A DNA stretch of 64,000 nucleotides from an uncultured Bacteroidales bacterium (GCA_902774055.1 CACYGX010000009.1:18525-82524); one strand, 5' to 3'. Counted from the stretch's first letter, positions 54,827-63,704 are shown. The notes: generated by a model from the letters alone, not told the origin. A program made the numbers and translations.

Positions 54827-56704
54827 TTATTCGATTAAAGTACCAGCAAAGGTGCCATTCATTGACATGTTCATATTTCCGTAATTAGGCAGATACATAT
54901 TCATTGAGCCAGTAAGAATGGCACTCAATGTGGTTGTTGTCTTTCTCGTGAATGTTATGACTGTTGATATATTCACTGACATACCTGATTCAGAAATGTT
55001 TTCAGTATATTTCAAGATTAAATTATTATTGGCGTCACAGGATATGCGGGATTTTGACTCTAATCCTGCCATGTCCCCAGTCAGTATGAATTCATTCTTC
55101 TCGACATTAATGATTTCGATTCCAAAATTAGTGACATCTGCTATAGAGAAATTGTCATAATAAGGTATATCACCACTTGTGTTCACACTGCCTTGGCAAT
55201 TCCATTTGGTTCCATCCCAAGAGTTTGCTAGTTGTTCTACTTTAACCGATGCTTCATGGGTTGTGCCATCATGAAGACTGGCTTTCACAATAATCTCACC
55301 ATTTCGGGCTTGTTTTGTTTCATCAACATCAACAAAAAATGATAAATCACCTTTCTGAATATTACACCACTGTGGTTTTGATTTGATATCCCAGGATTTT
55401 AGAGATTCCTTAGCAACCATCAAAGCAACTGCTCTTGATCCGCCTTTCTGTTCAAAAGTTATGACTTCGGGATGTAAGGTGAATTGGAAAGAAGTTGAGA
55501 ATGTCACAGTTGTTTCATATTTTTTTCCAAATGAGTATAAATAAACATTTGCAATATAATTGTTGCCTGGGGTTAATCCTGAAAGGACTATATTGTTATT
55601 AAAGTTACTTAACTCAATATTTTTATGAGTCCCATCTGTACCATACAGTTCGACACCAAATTTCGAAATATAGCTTTGCTGTCCATCTAAGCACTCAAAA
55701 CTGGCATGCAGGGTGGCAGTGGTTTCGGTGACAGATAAAACACTGGCATAGACCCGATATTTTATGGGTTCTTGACTATACGTCGTTTGGGCTTTTTGAG
55801 TAGCGTTGGAAGTGGAAGAGAATCTATATGATATGTCGCTGATATCATCATCAGTGAGAGGTGTTGATGATGAATCGCCAAATCTATCTCTTAGATCATT
55901 ATAAATATATATAGTGCTATTGAGAAGGTCAAGCTCATCTTTATGTGGGACGATTTCACACTTAATTCTCTCAAAAAGATCGTCAAGTGTGTAATCAAAC
56001 AGAATCTTGTCTTGAACTTCTGGGTATTCATCATAAAGTTGGTACTTGGCCCATGGAATAGCGACTTTAGTCCACACAGCGGCTACAGCACCAACTGATT
56101 TTGAGAACATCCCTGGTAGTTGTGTATAATTGGAAATGTCATCACTTATCTTATCAAGCAACGATGAAAATGAAGCCCGAATATCAGAATAGTCATCAGT
56201 GGCTCTTCGTCTGGTATTGTACTTTCCATTAGATTTTGGACTTGAATTGATACCATGAACCGTCTCACTAATAATCGAATAAGCCATCTTTGTCCAATTC
56301 ATCTTGCACAACGCTATGCATACATAACCTTGCTTTTCGGCCGAAATGATAACCGTGTCAGATTTCTCGCCAGTAAATGGATTGAGTTCATAAAAGATAG
56401 CAGCATTCTTGTATCCTGAGACAACCATTGATATTCGTTCCTTTTTGTTGATGAAATTTATAGTTGTCATGTCCTCATAATCTAATCCCTCGCTCGTGTA
56501 TTCAATGATTCTCCAATCATCAACTGTTGCGACCATTCGGGGCGACGGCTTATCAAGATTTGCGGGCTCGGAAAGAATCTCAATAGTGATTTTTTTAAAC
56601 TTAGTATCGCTGTCAATCGAAGGATCGTTCTTATCATCACATGACAAGAGAACTATCGGGATTAAACAGGATAGTGCAATTTTAGTAATTAGGAACTTTT
56701 TCAT
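54827..56704 (-). CDS. AT-rich lipoprotein with BACON domain, function unknown
   Basis: A 625-residue protein with a lipoprotein signal (LSCLIPIVLLSC, lipidated Cys near residue 22). Residues of about 325-400 look like a fibronectin-III domain (RVYASVLSVTETTATLHASF). About 405-490 form a BACON domain (LHPEVITFEQKGGSRAVALM; DIKSKPQWCNI; VEQLA). The C-terminal 130 residues are a beta-rich domain ending FAGTLIE, like a lipocalin or jelly-roll. The gene is far more AT-rich than its neighbours, which suggests transfer. It is preceded by a structured leader at 56705-56950. No partner gene is beside it. Confidence 0.72.
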   Translation of the reverse strand: MKKFLITKIALSCLIPIVLLSCDDKNDPSIDSDTKFKKITIEILSEPANLDKPSPRMVATVDDWRIIEYTSEGLDYEDMTTINFINKKERISMVVSGYKNAAIFYELNPFTGEKSDTVIISAEKQGYVCIALCKMNWTKMAYSIISETVHGINSSPKSNGKYNTRRRATDDYSDIRASFSSLLDKISDDISNYTQLPGMFSKSVGAVAAVWTKVAIPWAKYQLYDEYPEVQDKILFDYTLDDLFERIKCEIVPHKDELDLLNSTIYIYNDLRDRFGDSSSTPLTDDDISDISYRFSSTSNATQKAQTTYSQEPIKYRVYASVLSVTETTATLHASFECLDGQQSYISKFGVELYGTDGTHKNIELSNFNNNIVLSGLTPGNNYIANVYLYSFGKKYETTVTFSTSFQFTLHPEVITFEQKGGSRAVALMVAKESLKSWDIKSKPQWCNIQKGDLSFFVDVDETKQARNGEIIVKASLHDGTTHEASVKVEQLANSWDGTKWNCQGSVNTSGDIPYYDNFSIADVTNFGIEIINVEKNEFILTGDMAGLESKSRISCDANNNLILKYTENISESGMSVNISTVITFTRKTTTTLSAILTGSMNMYLPNYGNMNMSMNGTFAGTLIE

Positions 56705-56856
56705 TTTTAATCAATTATTTATCATCATGATGTACTCCATGATGTTACTATTAATAGATGTATATTGTTGACTCAGTTTTATGTTAGTTTATGCATTTTG
56801 AGGCCTAGTGCCGAAGTAGTGAAATGGAGAAAACTATAGACACCGAACAAATCATC

Positions 56857-56939
56857 ACTGCACGTCTAACGCCCCCCTCAAAGGAAACCGATGGATTATT
56901 ATAGTGATCAAATCACGTTACCAAAGGTTGTAGTGCAGT
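56857..56939 (-). ncRNA. Possible structured leader RNA of the BACON lipoprotein gene
   Basis: On the minus strand, immediately after the promoter at 56950-56957, ACTGCAC and GTGCAGT close a region of about 80 bases that also contains a GTGAT/ATCAC hairpin. It is followed by about 150 bases before the lipoprotein ATG. A 12-codon ORF (MSNCTTTFGNVI) starts at about the transcript 5' end. It could be a cis-regulatory RNA; I do not recognise a known riboswitch class. This is an inference from pairing only. Confidence 0.35.
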
Positions 56940-56949
56940 TACTCATCTG

Positions 56950-56957
56950 CAAAGATA
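56950..56957 (-). promoter_or_regulatory. Promoter of the BACON lipoprotein gene, -7 element
   Basis: The minus strand reads TATCTTTG, an exact -7 match. The resulting leader would be about 240 bases, long for this region. Confidence 0.5.
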
Positions 56958-57064
56958 ATCATTTTTTTTGAGAAATCAAAACAACGAAAACGATATAAAA
57001 AGTTGTTCTCGTTGTTCATTGTTGTTCAAGTTGTTTGATATCACCAATGGAGTCGTTTGAGCAA

Positions 57065-58966
57065 TTAGCTCTTGTCTGATAAGCGCAGGAGGCGCAGGGA
57101 GTTGAGGACGCATAGCAGGGCGACGCCTACGTCGGCAAATACGGCTTCCCACATGTTGGCCACGCCGAGCACACCCAGAATCATCACCAGCACTTTTACG
57201 CCGATGGCAAAGGCGATGTTTTGGGTGACGATACGGCGGGTGCGGCGACCCAGGGAGACGGCGTCGGCCACGCGCGAGGGCTGGTCGGTCTGGATGACCA
57301 CGTCGGCGGTCTCCACTGCCATGTCGCTGCCCAGGGCTCCCATGGCGATGCCCACGTCGCTCACGGCAAGTACGGGCGCATCGTTAATGCCGTCGCCCAC
57401 AAAGGCTACTTGCCTGCCGTCTTGCTTGATACGTTCGATATGCGCCACCTTGTCTTGCGGGAGCAGATCGCCGAAGGCTTTGCCGATGCCTAGTTTATTT
57501 GCTACCTCGTCGGCTTGTGCCTGGCGGTCGCCCGACAGCATCGTCGTTTCGATGCCCTGGCGCTTCAATTTCTCGATGGCGCGTGCCGAGTCCTCCTTGG
57601 GTACGTCGCTCAGCACGATGTGTCCCGCATATTTCCCGCCAACGGCCACGGCAACCATAGTCCCGACGATGTCTCGCAGCTCGCCAGGGTATTCCAATCC
57701 CTCATCCTCCAACAGCCGTGTTGTCCCCACGAGCCACGATTGGCCGTCAACAGTGGCGCTCAGGCCGTAGCCGGCGATGTTCTTGAGGTCGCTGATTGCC
57801 GCTTGGATGGGTTCGCGGTAATCGATGATGGCGCGGGCGATGGGGTGGGGGCTGTCTTGCTCGATGGCGGCAATGGTGGCTACCTGTTCATCGTTCAAGC
57901 CCACGACTTCGCTGACAGCAAAATGTCCTGTCGTCAGCGTGCCTGTCTTGTCAAATACAACGCTATCTACCCCCGCAATAGCATCCAAGTAGTTGCTCCC
58001 CTTGAACAGGATGCCGCGCCTCGACGCAGCTCCGATGCCAGCGAAATAGCTCAGTGGGATGCTGATGACCAGCGCACACGGGCATGAAATGACGAGGAAG
58101 ACGAGCGCGCGGTGCAGCCATTGTGAGAAATCAAACGCGAACGATGGAATAATCATCGAATACACCCACGGCAGCGCCACTACCAGCACGGCAAGGCCTA
58201 CCACAATGGGCGTATAGACTCGGGCAAAGCGGTGGACGAACTGTTCGGTGGGGGCTTTGCGCTCGGTGGCGTCCTCAACAAGGTGCAGGATGCGCGACAC
58301 TGCGCTCTCGCTGGCAGGTCGTGAGGCTTGAATGCGCACAACCGCTTCGCTGGCAATCATGCCCGCCAGCACCTCGTCTCCACACTCGATAATACGTGGC
58401 ATGCTCTCACCAGTCAATGCGGCGGTGTCCATAGCTGCCGCTTGGTCCATGAGAATGCCGTCAACGGGAACTCGTTCGCCGGGCTTCACTTCCACGATAT
58501 CGCCCACAACGACGGCGCCGGCATCGATGGTCTCACGTTTACCATTGCGAACAATCGTAGCATGGTCGGGACGGAAGGCAATCAGCGACTTGATGCTGCC
58601 TCGAGCTCGATCCACCGCATGATCTTGCAGCGCCTCGCCAATGCAGTACAGGGTCATCACCGCCACCGCCTCGGGATATTCACCAATGGCAAAGGCGCCG
58701 ATACTCGCCACCGCCATCAACAGGAACTCGCTGAAAACTTCGCCCTCACGGGCCTCCTCAAAGGCTTCGCGAAGCACATTCCAGCCAGTGGGCAACCACG
58801 CTACGGCATACCAGGCGATTCTCACCCAATTGTTTTGGAACCACTCAACGCCCATTGCCGTCATGACAATGCCCGTGATGAGTAAAGCCAGTGATAGCGC
58901 TGGCTTCCACCAGTTCATGCTCTCCTTGGTGTCGTGCTCGTGTTCGTGCTGATGCGTATGTGCCAT
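57065..58966 (-). CDS. Heavy-metal-translocating P-type ATPase (Zn/Cd/Pb-type)
   Basis: This ATP-driven pump of 633 residues in the inner membrane exports divalent heavy metals. The ion-binding CPC motif (SCPCALVIS) has Cys295 and Cys297. The phosphorylation loop is VFDKTGTLTTG near residue 338, followed by DSPHPIARA, and MLSGDRQAQA and VGDGINDAPVLAVSDVG are also present. DVGIAM and the CPC class point to ZntA/CadA-like specificity. The usual N-terminal heavy-metal-associated (GMTCxxC) domain is absent, replaced by a short His-rich head (HTHQHEHEHD). Confidence 0.93.
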   Translation of the reverse strand: MAHTHQHEHEHDTKESMNWWKPALSLALLITGIVMTAMGVEWFQNNWVRIAWYAVAWLPTGWNVLREAFEEAREGEVFSEFLLMAVASIGAFAIGEYPEAVAVMTLYCIGEALQDHAVDRARGSIKSLIAFRPDHATIVRNGKRETIDAGAVVVGDIVEVKPGERVPVDGILMDQAAAMDTAALTGESMPRIIECGDEVLAGMIASEAVVRIQASRPASESAVSRILHLVEDATERKAPTEQFVHRFARVYTPIVVGLAVLVVALPWVYSMIIPSFAFDFSQWLHRALVFLVISCPCALVISIPLSYFAGIGAASRRGILFKGSNYLDAIAGVDSVVFDKTGTLTTGHFAVSEVVGLNDEQVATIAAIEQDSPHPIARAIIDYREPIQAAISDLKNIAGYGLSATVDGQSWLVGTTRLLEDEGLEYPGELRDIVGTMVAVAVGGKYAGHIVLSDVPKEDSARAIEKLKRQGIETTMLSGDRQAQADEVANKLGIGKAFGDLLPQDKVAHIERIKQDGRQVAFVGDGINDAPVLAVSDVGIAMGALGSDMAVETADVVIQTDQPSRVADAVSLGRRTRRIVTQNIAFAIGVKVLVMILGVLGVANMWEAVFADVGVALLCVLNSLRLLRLSDKS

Positions 58967-59002
58967 AATTAATGCCTCCAGTTATTTTTTTTGTTCTGGC
59001 GG

Positions 59003-59010
59003 CAAAGTTA
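59003..59010 (-). promoter_or_regulatory. Promoter of the P-type ATPase gene, -7 element
   Basis: The minus strand reads TAACTTTG, an exact -7 match, 36 bases upstream of the ATG. A GGTTGCA/TGCAACC inverted repeat at 59024-59037, just upstream, might be a regulator site. Confidence 0.5.
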
Positions 59011-59053
59011 CAGACAATTTCGTGCAACCGGGTTGCAAAGTGAAAACAGGGGA

Positions 59054-60034
59054 TCAATACAACAGCCGAGCGATGCGGGCCGAGCCACGCTTGCCGGCAG
59101 CGATGCGTGCAAACAGACGGCGCGTCACGGGGCCAACGATCCAGCGCCACTGGAGGTTATTATGGTAACTGTCTTTAAGGGCTTGATAGGCTTTTTGGCA
59201 CAGGGGCTTAGCCAGGTCGGGGCAGCCTTCGAGTTGGTACTGGGCCGCGAGCACCAGGCGGCGGTATTCGAGCAGGCGTTCAAAGCGCAGCTTGTGCTCG
59301 GCCTTGAGTAGTGAACTGCGCACCTCGTTAATCATGATGTCGATGACGTGTTCCCATTGGCCCTGACGACTGTGAAACTCGGTGCCAGTAATAGAGTCGG
59401 CGCCATTGTGATTGATGATGACCCGCGACTCATCGCTCACATACGCTACGCGGGGATTGGCCAGCAGCAGCCTCAATCCCAGTTCCCAGTCATTCCAACC
59501 GGGCAAATTGATGTTCCAGCCGTCGGTGTTGGCAAAGAACTCGCGCCTCACGGCATAGCGCTGTGTGGCAAGTTGGCCATGCAGGATGTGGTTGGCAAAC
59601 AAGTCGTTCTTGTGAAACGGGGCCTCGCGTTGACTACCATCGGGGAAGATAAGGGTGGATTTTGTGCTGATCAGGTCGAGATCTTGCCCTTTTTCTTGCG
59701 CTTTGGTGATGGCGTTGACATAGGAAGTGACAAGGTCTTTATCCATCAGGTCGTCGCTATCAAAGAACAACACCCATTCGCCCGTTGCGCTCTCAAAGCC
59801 GCGATTGCGAGCCGCGCCCGCCGTATGGTGGCTCTCACGGGTCACCACAACCTTAAAATCCTCGCTGTTATGGTCCTGCTTGAACTGCTCCAGCACCTGC
59901 AGCGAACTGTCGGCGCTGTCATTGTCCACAAGCACCACCTGCAAGGGGCGGTAGGTTTGCGCCAAGACGGTCTGCAGGGTGGTGGGCACCACCGCAGCGC
60001 GGTTATAAACGGGGATGATGATTGACACTTCCAT
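59054..60034 (-). CDS. Glycosyltransferase family 2 protein
   Basis: A cytoplasmic GT-A enzyme of 326 residues. It opens with SIIIPVYNRAAVVPTTLQTVLAQTY, the family-2 signature. The metal-binding DSDD is in LFFDSDDLMDK and NRGFESATGEWVL is also typical. It transfers a sugar, probably to a surface glycan. It is transcribed away from the other glycosyltransferase-like gene from a shared promoter region. Confidence 0.9.
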   Translation of the reverse strand: MEVSIIIPVYNRAAVVPTTLQTVLAQTYRPLQVVLVDNDSADSSLQVLEQFKQDHNSEDFKVVVTRESHHTAGAARNRGFESATGEWVLFFDSDDLMDKDLVTSYVNAITKAQEKGQDLDLISTKSTLIFPDGSQREAPFHKNDLFANHILHGQLATQRYAVRREFFANTDGWNINLPGWNDWELGLRLLLANPRVAYVSDESRVIINHNGADSITGTEFHSRQGQWEHVIDIMINEVRSSLLKAEHKLRFERLLEYRRLVLAAQYQLEGCPDLAKPLCQKAYQALKDSYHNNLQWRWIVGPVTRRLFARIAAGKRGSARIARLLY

Positions 60035-60065
60035 CTTGGGCCGATAGATACTCGATTATTCGGGG

Positions 60066-60073
60066 TAAAGGTA
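60066..60073 (-). promoter_or_regulatory. Promoter of the family 2 glycosyltransferase gene, -7-like element
   Basis: The minus strand reads TACCTTTA, one base off the -7 consensus, 31 bases upstream of the start. Confidence 0.4.
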
Positions 60074-60081
60074 CTGCTTTT

Positions 60082-60113
60082 TTTGATAAAGTGCAAAAAA
60101 TGTCCTAATTTTG
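60082..60113 (+). promoter_or_regulatory. Promoter of the family 4-like glycosyltransferase gene; near-leaderless mRNA
   Basis: TTTG at 60082-60085, a 20-base spacer and TAATTTTG at 60106-60113. The ATG at 60122 lies only 8 bases after the -7 element, so the mRNA is likely leaderless or nearly so. The upstream in-frame start at 60083 is excluded. Confidence 0.6.
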
Positions 60114-60121
60114 CACCCACG

Positions 60122-61252
60122 ATGAAGATATTATTTGCTGGTGATGCCAGCAACATGCATAACTGCCTCGCCCAGCAGCTACGAAAAATGGGCCATGAAG
60201 CCACGGTGGCATCCGACGGTTCTCGTTGGATGGACACTCATCGTGACATTGACTTGAAGAGGCGCCCGGGCAAGATCGGGGCTTTGCGCTATCTGATGGA
60301 CATCAGGCATGCCTTGCCTCAAATGACAGGCTATGACATCGTCGAGATCGCTTCTCCCATTTTCCTGAGACTGAAACCTCATCGCATCGCCAAGGTCTTC
60401 GATTACCTCAAGGCTCACAACACGCGCATGGTGCTCTCGGCACTGGCTACCGACGTGGTCTATTATGACGCCTGTCACGATGGACACACCTTCAGGTATA
60501 GTGATTATCTGCTTGGTGACGAGCCCTCGCCCTATGTGGGTTCTGGTGAGTACATCGCTCAGCAACAGGATAACTGGAAAATGCCCTTCATGCGTGAGCA
60601 CAGTGACCACATCCTCTCGGGCATCGATGGCGCTGTAGCCTGCCTGTATGAGTATTATGTGGCCTACAAGCCTTTGTTGGGCGATAAGGTGGCCTATGCT
60701 GGAATTCCCATCGACACCGAGTCGTTGCCCTACCGCCCGCTGGACAAGGCTCCTGACAAGTTGAGGCTGTTTATCGGCATTCAGCGCGATAGGCATGTCA
60801 TCAAGGGTACGGACCGCCTGTTGGCTGCCATGAAGCGTGTCCATGACCGTTACCCTGGCATTACCGAACTCGAGGTGGTAGAAAATCTGCCCTACGATGA
60901 ATACACACGCCGCATGAGGGACTCGCATGTCATTCTGGACCAGCTCTATAGCTACACGCCTGGTACCAATGCCCTTATCGCAATGGCTCAGGGCGTGGTG
61001 GCGGTGTCTGGTGCCGAGCCCGAATTCTATGACTTGATAGGGGAGACAATCAACAAACCTATCGTGAACGTCTCGCCCCTAGTCGAGGGCGACATCGATC
61101 ACAAGCTGGCGTGGCTCGTAGAGAACCGCGACCAGATACCCCAGATGGCTCGTGCCAGCCGCGTGTTTGTAGAAAAACATAACGCCGCAGCCATTGTGGC
61201 CCGGCGTTATCTTGACTTTTGGCAATCACTGCTGCCACAGGAACAGCAGTAA
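60122..61252 (+). CDS. Glycosyltransferase-like protein (GT-B fold, family 4-like)
   Basis: A soluble protein of 376 residues starting MKILFAGDASNMHNCLAQQL, the usual nucleotide-sugar GT-B opening. Later motifs are LFIGIQRDRHVIKGTDRLLAAM and the donor-site region ELEVVENLPYDEYTRRM..VILDQLYSYTPGTNALIAMAQG. It resembles glycan glycosyltransferases of family 4, but the donor-site Glu pattern is atypical (GAEPEFYD). It is divergent from the family 2 gene; together they may build one glycan. Confidence 0.8.
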   Translation: MKILFAGDASNMHNCLAQQLRKMGHEATVASDGSRWMDTHRDIDLKRRPGKIGALRYLMDIRHALPQMTGYDIVEIASPIFLRLKPHRIAKVFDYLKAHNTRMVLSALATDVVYYDACHDGHTFRYSDYLLGDEPSPYVGSGEYIAQQQDNWKMPFMREHSDHILSGIDGAVACLYEYYVAYKPLLGDKVAYAGIPIDTESLPYRPLDKAPDKLRLFIGIQRDRHVIKGTDRLLAAMKRVHDRYPGITELEVVENLPYDEYTRRMRDSHVILDQLYSYTPGTNALIAMAQGVVAVSGAEPEFYDLIGETINKPIVNVSPLVEGDIDHKLAWLVENRDQIPQMARASRVFVEKHNAAAIVARRYLDFWQSLLPQEQQ

Positions 61253-61267
61253 TCCGATTCTTTTTGT

Positions 61268-62350
61268 TTACATGTATTTGGCCACAGCCGCTTTGAGGTT
61301 AGTGGCGTCCTCGATACGTTCGACAATGTCACCGCCCTTGATGATAAAGGTGGTGGGAATGCTTGTTACATTATAGGTGCCCACATTTTTGGAATTGACA
61401 CTCATGGGGTCAAACACTGTGATCCAGGGCAGGTTCTCGGCCGACTGGCGCCAGGCAACGTTGTCCTGGTCCAGACTCACCTGATAAATCTCTAATCCGC
61501 GGCTGTGATAGCTCTGGTAGATGTCGTTGAGCAATTTGTTGATTTGGGGCGAGAATTCGGCAGTGTAGGCGGTGAAGTCCAACAGCACGACGCGGTTCTC
61601 GGCAGCCACCTTCGACAGGCTATAATCCTTGCCGTGATAGTCTTGCAGCTTGATGTCGATGATAGAGGCCACGTCGGCATACAGGGTGTCGGTCGGAGCA
61701 CTCATTGAGCGACGGCGGCGCTGGCCGTCGAGCAGCACGTTCACCAGGTAGTCGGTGCGGGGATCATCGGGACGGAAAGAGTTAAAAGCATTGGCAACGG
61801 CGCCAATGATTCTCAGGTCATTGTCGTCCAGCGGGTCAAACAGCGGTTTGCCGTTGATGTACTTGTTAATCGAGTAATAGGCCACAATGCCGCTGGGGTC
61901 AGCGACAATCTGGCGAGACAATTTGTCTTTCCAGGCCTTGAGTTCGGCATCGGTGCCCTTGCCGTTGGCAAACTGCAAGGCTTCCTTGTCGAGTTTCATG
62001 ATTTGCACGGCATGATCGCTACCGCTGACGGTGTAGTCGGTGGCAAAGTTGGGCAACTTGGCATTGATGGTCAAGTGGTCCAGACTGTCGATAGGGAAGC
62101 AGATGCCTTGGCCGCCCAGGCGTAGTTGGTAAATGCTGGGAACCTCAGGGGCTGGAGCGCTCACGCTATACTTGCCGTCCTTGCCCACGGCGATGCTATC
62201 GATAATAAACCACTCGCCATTGCTTGACTGTTCAAGGATAAGAGTGGTCGAGTCGTTGGCGCCCTCAATGGTGCCCTCGACGCTGAATTTGTTGCCGTTG
62301 CATGCCGTTAGCATTACCACGGCAGCCATCATCAATAATATCTTCTTCAT
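61268..62350 (-). CDS. Thioredoxin-fold lipoprotein with DUF4369-like N-terminus, lacking the CxxC
   Basis: A 360-residue lipoprotein (MLTAC, Cys17). Residues of about 20-130 match the DUF4369-like beta domain common in Bacteroidetes TlpA relatives (SVEGTIEGANDSTTLILEQ). A thioredoxin fold follows at about 240-360 (VLLDFTAYTAEFSPQINKLL, then GLEIYQVSLDQDNVAWRQSA and TSIPTTFIIKGG). Where active TlpA proteins have WCxPC, this has TAYTAEFSP, so it cannot do thiol redox chemistry. It could be a binding or chaperone-like relative. The cis-Pro (IPTTF) is kept. Confidence 0.85.
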   Translation of the reverse strand: MKKILLMMAAVVMLTACNGNKFSVEGTIEGANDSTTLILEQSSNGEWFIIDSIAVGKDGKYSVSAPAPEVPSIYQLRLGGQGICFPIDSLDHLTINAKLPNFATDYTVSGSDHAVQIMKLDKEALQFANGKGTDAELKAWKDKLSRQIVADPSGIVAYYSINKYINGKPLFDPLDDNDLRIIGAVANAFNSFRPDDPRTDYLVNVLLDGQRRRRSMSAPTDTLYADVASIIDIKLQDYHGKDYSLSKVAAENRVVLLDFTAYTAEFSPQINKLLNDIYQSYHSRGLEIYQVSLDQDNVAWRQSAENLPWITVFDPMSVNSKNVGTYNVTSIPTTFIIKGGDIVERIEDATNLKAAVAKYM

Positions 62351-62385
62351 GACTTGTTGTGAATTTTGACTTGCTTAAAAACGTG

Positions 62386-62393
62386 CGAAATTA
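62386..62393 (-). promoter_or_regulatory. Promoter of the thioredoxin-fold lipoprotein gene, -7-like element
   Basis: The minus strand reads TAATTTCG, one base off the -7 consensus, 35 bases upstream of the start. Confidence 0.4.
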
Positions 62394-62555
62394 CTATATT
62401 TCCTTCACCCTGCCAAATCGGGAAAGAAAAATGTAGCTTTCCCCCAGCCTTTATAACATTATATATAAAGAATATATAAAGAACAGCATGGGCCCCTTTT
62501 TTCCGTTCTCGAAAAACTTGAGCTTTAAAATGGCGGGATTTAAAACTAAAAGCAC

Positions 62556-62563
62556 TACCTTTG
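62556..62563 (+). promoter_or_regulatory. Promoter of the DUF1460 lipoprotein gene, -7 element
   Basis: TACCTTTG is an exact -7 match, 26 bases upstream of the ATG at 62590. It rules out the longer frame from 62488. Confidence 0.6.
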
Positions 62564-62589
62564 TCTCAACAAAACAAAAGTATGACATC

Positions 62590-63483
62590 ATGAAGAAGTT
62601 TTTATTCCTGATAATGGTGATGCTCATGGCTTGCGGTGCTAAGCAGACCACCCAGCAGGTCGCTCATGCCGCCACAACGGCCCCCGTCACCCAGATGCGT
62701 TTTCATTGCGACAGCGACACCATTTTGATCAACGACTTGTTGAAGAAAGGCTATGACAGCGGATTGAAAGATGCCAATGCGCTGGTGGAATTCTATGCCA
62801 AGCAATTGCTGGGCACACCCTATGTGGCCCACACCCTCGAGGCCGATGAGGAAATTCTTACCATCAATGTCCATCAGCTTGACTGCCTCACCTTTATCGA
62901 GACGCTTTATGCCCTAACACGCGCCACACTCAATCGGCGTTACTCATGGCGCGATTATGCCGCCAATATCGAGAACGTACGCTATCGCGGTGGCACCATG
63001 CGGGACTATTCCAGCCGCATCCACTACATCAGCGAGTGGATTATCGACAATCACATGCGCGGCAATCTTTTCGAGGTGACGCCCGACCTGCCTCATGCCG
63101 ACTATATGATTAAGGACATCGACTACATGTCTAAGAACCCCGATAAGTATCGTCAACTCAAGAACGACACCGCAATGGTCGAGAAAATCAAGCGATATGA
63201 GTTGCGCCGCCATCGTTTCCCCTACCTCAAGCGCTCGTGGCTCAACGACAAGGAGGTAAAAGCCGCCCTGCGCAGTGGCGACTTTGTCTCCCTGGTCACC
63301 AGGGCCGAGGGACTGGATGTCTCGCATAATGGCATCATCGTCGTGGATGAGAAGGGCGATCCCTATCTGCTCGACGCTTCAATGTCTGGCGGGAAGGTCA
63401 TGCTTGAGGCAAAACCCCTCTTCAAGTATCTTGAAAAATCCAAGACCAATATCGGTATCCGCGTCTTCAGAATGATGCAATGA
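62590..63483 (+). CDS. DUF1460 lipoprotein, N-acetylmuramoyl-L-alanine amidase-like
   Basis: From the ATG at 62590 the protein has 297 residues and a lipoprotein signal (FLFLIMVMLMAC). The DUF1460 region has LLGTPYVAHTLEADEEILTI, the catalytic-type Cys in INVHQLDCLTFIET, the RGG-like RYRGGTMRDYSSRIHY, and a late DVSHNGIIVVDEKGD. Family members are NlpC/P60-like and are thought to cut peptidoglycan. It is the last protein gene before the rRNA operon and ends at a terminator. Confidence 0.88.
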   Translation: MKKFLFLIMVMLMACGAKQTTQQVAHAATTAPVTQMRFHCDSDTILINDLLKKGYDSGLKDANALVEFYAKQLLGTPYVAHTLEADEEILTINVHQLDCLTFIETLYALTRATLNRRYSWRDYAANIENVRYRGGTMRDYSSRIHYISEWIIDNHMRGNLFEVTPDLPHADYMIKDIDYMSKNPDKYRQLKNDTAMVEKIKRYELRRHRFPYLKRSWLNDKEVKAALRSGDFVSLVTRAEGLDVSHNGIIVVDEKGDPYLLDASMSGGKVMLEAKPLFKYLEKSKTNIGIRVFRMMQ

Positions 63484-63541
63484 ACCATTAAACCGATTGT
63501 AAACGAAGATAAAAATCAAAAAAAATAAAAAAATTTTTCTG

Positions 63542-63581
63542 TGCCTCAATTTGTTGTGTCTCAATAGATTGAGGCATTTTT
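63542..63581 (+). terminator. Terminator before the rRNA operon
   Basis: TGCCTCAAT (63542-63550) pairs with ATTGAGGCA (63568-63576), followed by TTTTTA. It isolates the DUF1460 gene from the rRNA promoter. Confidence 0.8.
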
Positions 63582-63626
63582 ATTGGCAATTGTTAATAAC
63601 TTCGATGAAAAAAAGTTGCTAAAAAA

Positions 63627-63657
63627 TTTGCCAGTTTCAAAAATGGCAGTACCTTTG
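63627..63657 (+). promoter_or_regulatory. rRNA operon promoter, complete -33/-7
   Basis: TTTG at 63627-63630, a 19-base spacer and TACCTTTG at 63650-63657, matching the Bacteroidetes consensus fully. An A/T-rich tract (63605-63626) upstream could act as an UP element. The leader to 16S is about 245 bases. Confidence 0.85.
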
Positions 63658-63692
63658 CACCGCTTTTCGCCGCTGGTGCGGCGCTAAACAAT

Positions 63693-63704
63693 AGCTCTTT
63701 GACA
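63693..63704 (+). promoter_or_regulatory. boxA-like antitermination element in the rRNA leader
   Basis: AGCTCTTTGACA resembles E. coli rrn boxA (TGCTCTTTAACA), which loads NusB/S10 for rRNA antitermination. It is placed 36 bases downstream of the -7 element, in the expected region. Besides the promoter and this element I see no gene in the gap 63484-63906. Confidence 0.55.

Larger units (their letters stand above)
56705..57064. other. Intergenic gap: leader, promoter and an inverted repeat
   Basis: Besides the leader and promoter described separately, AACAACGA...TCGTTGTT (near 56983-57019) could terminate the P-type ATPase transcript, which ends at 57065. The rest is AT-rich, with no ORF I would support. 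Confidence 0.4.
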
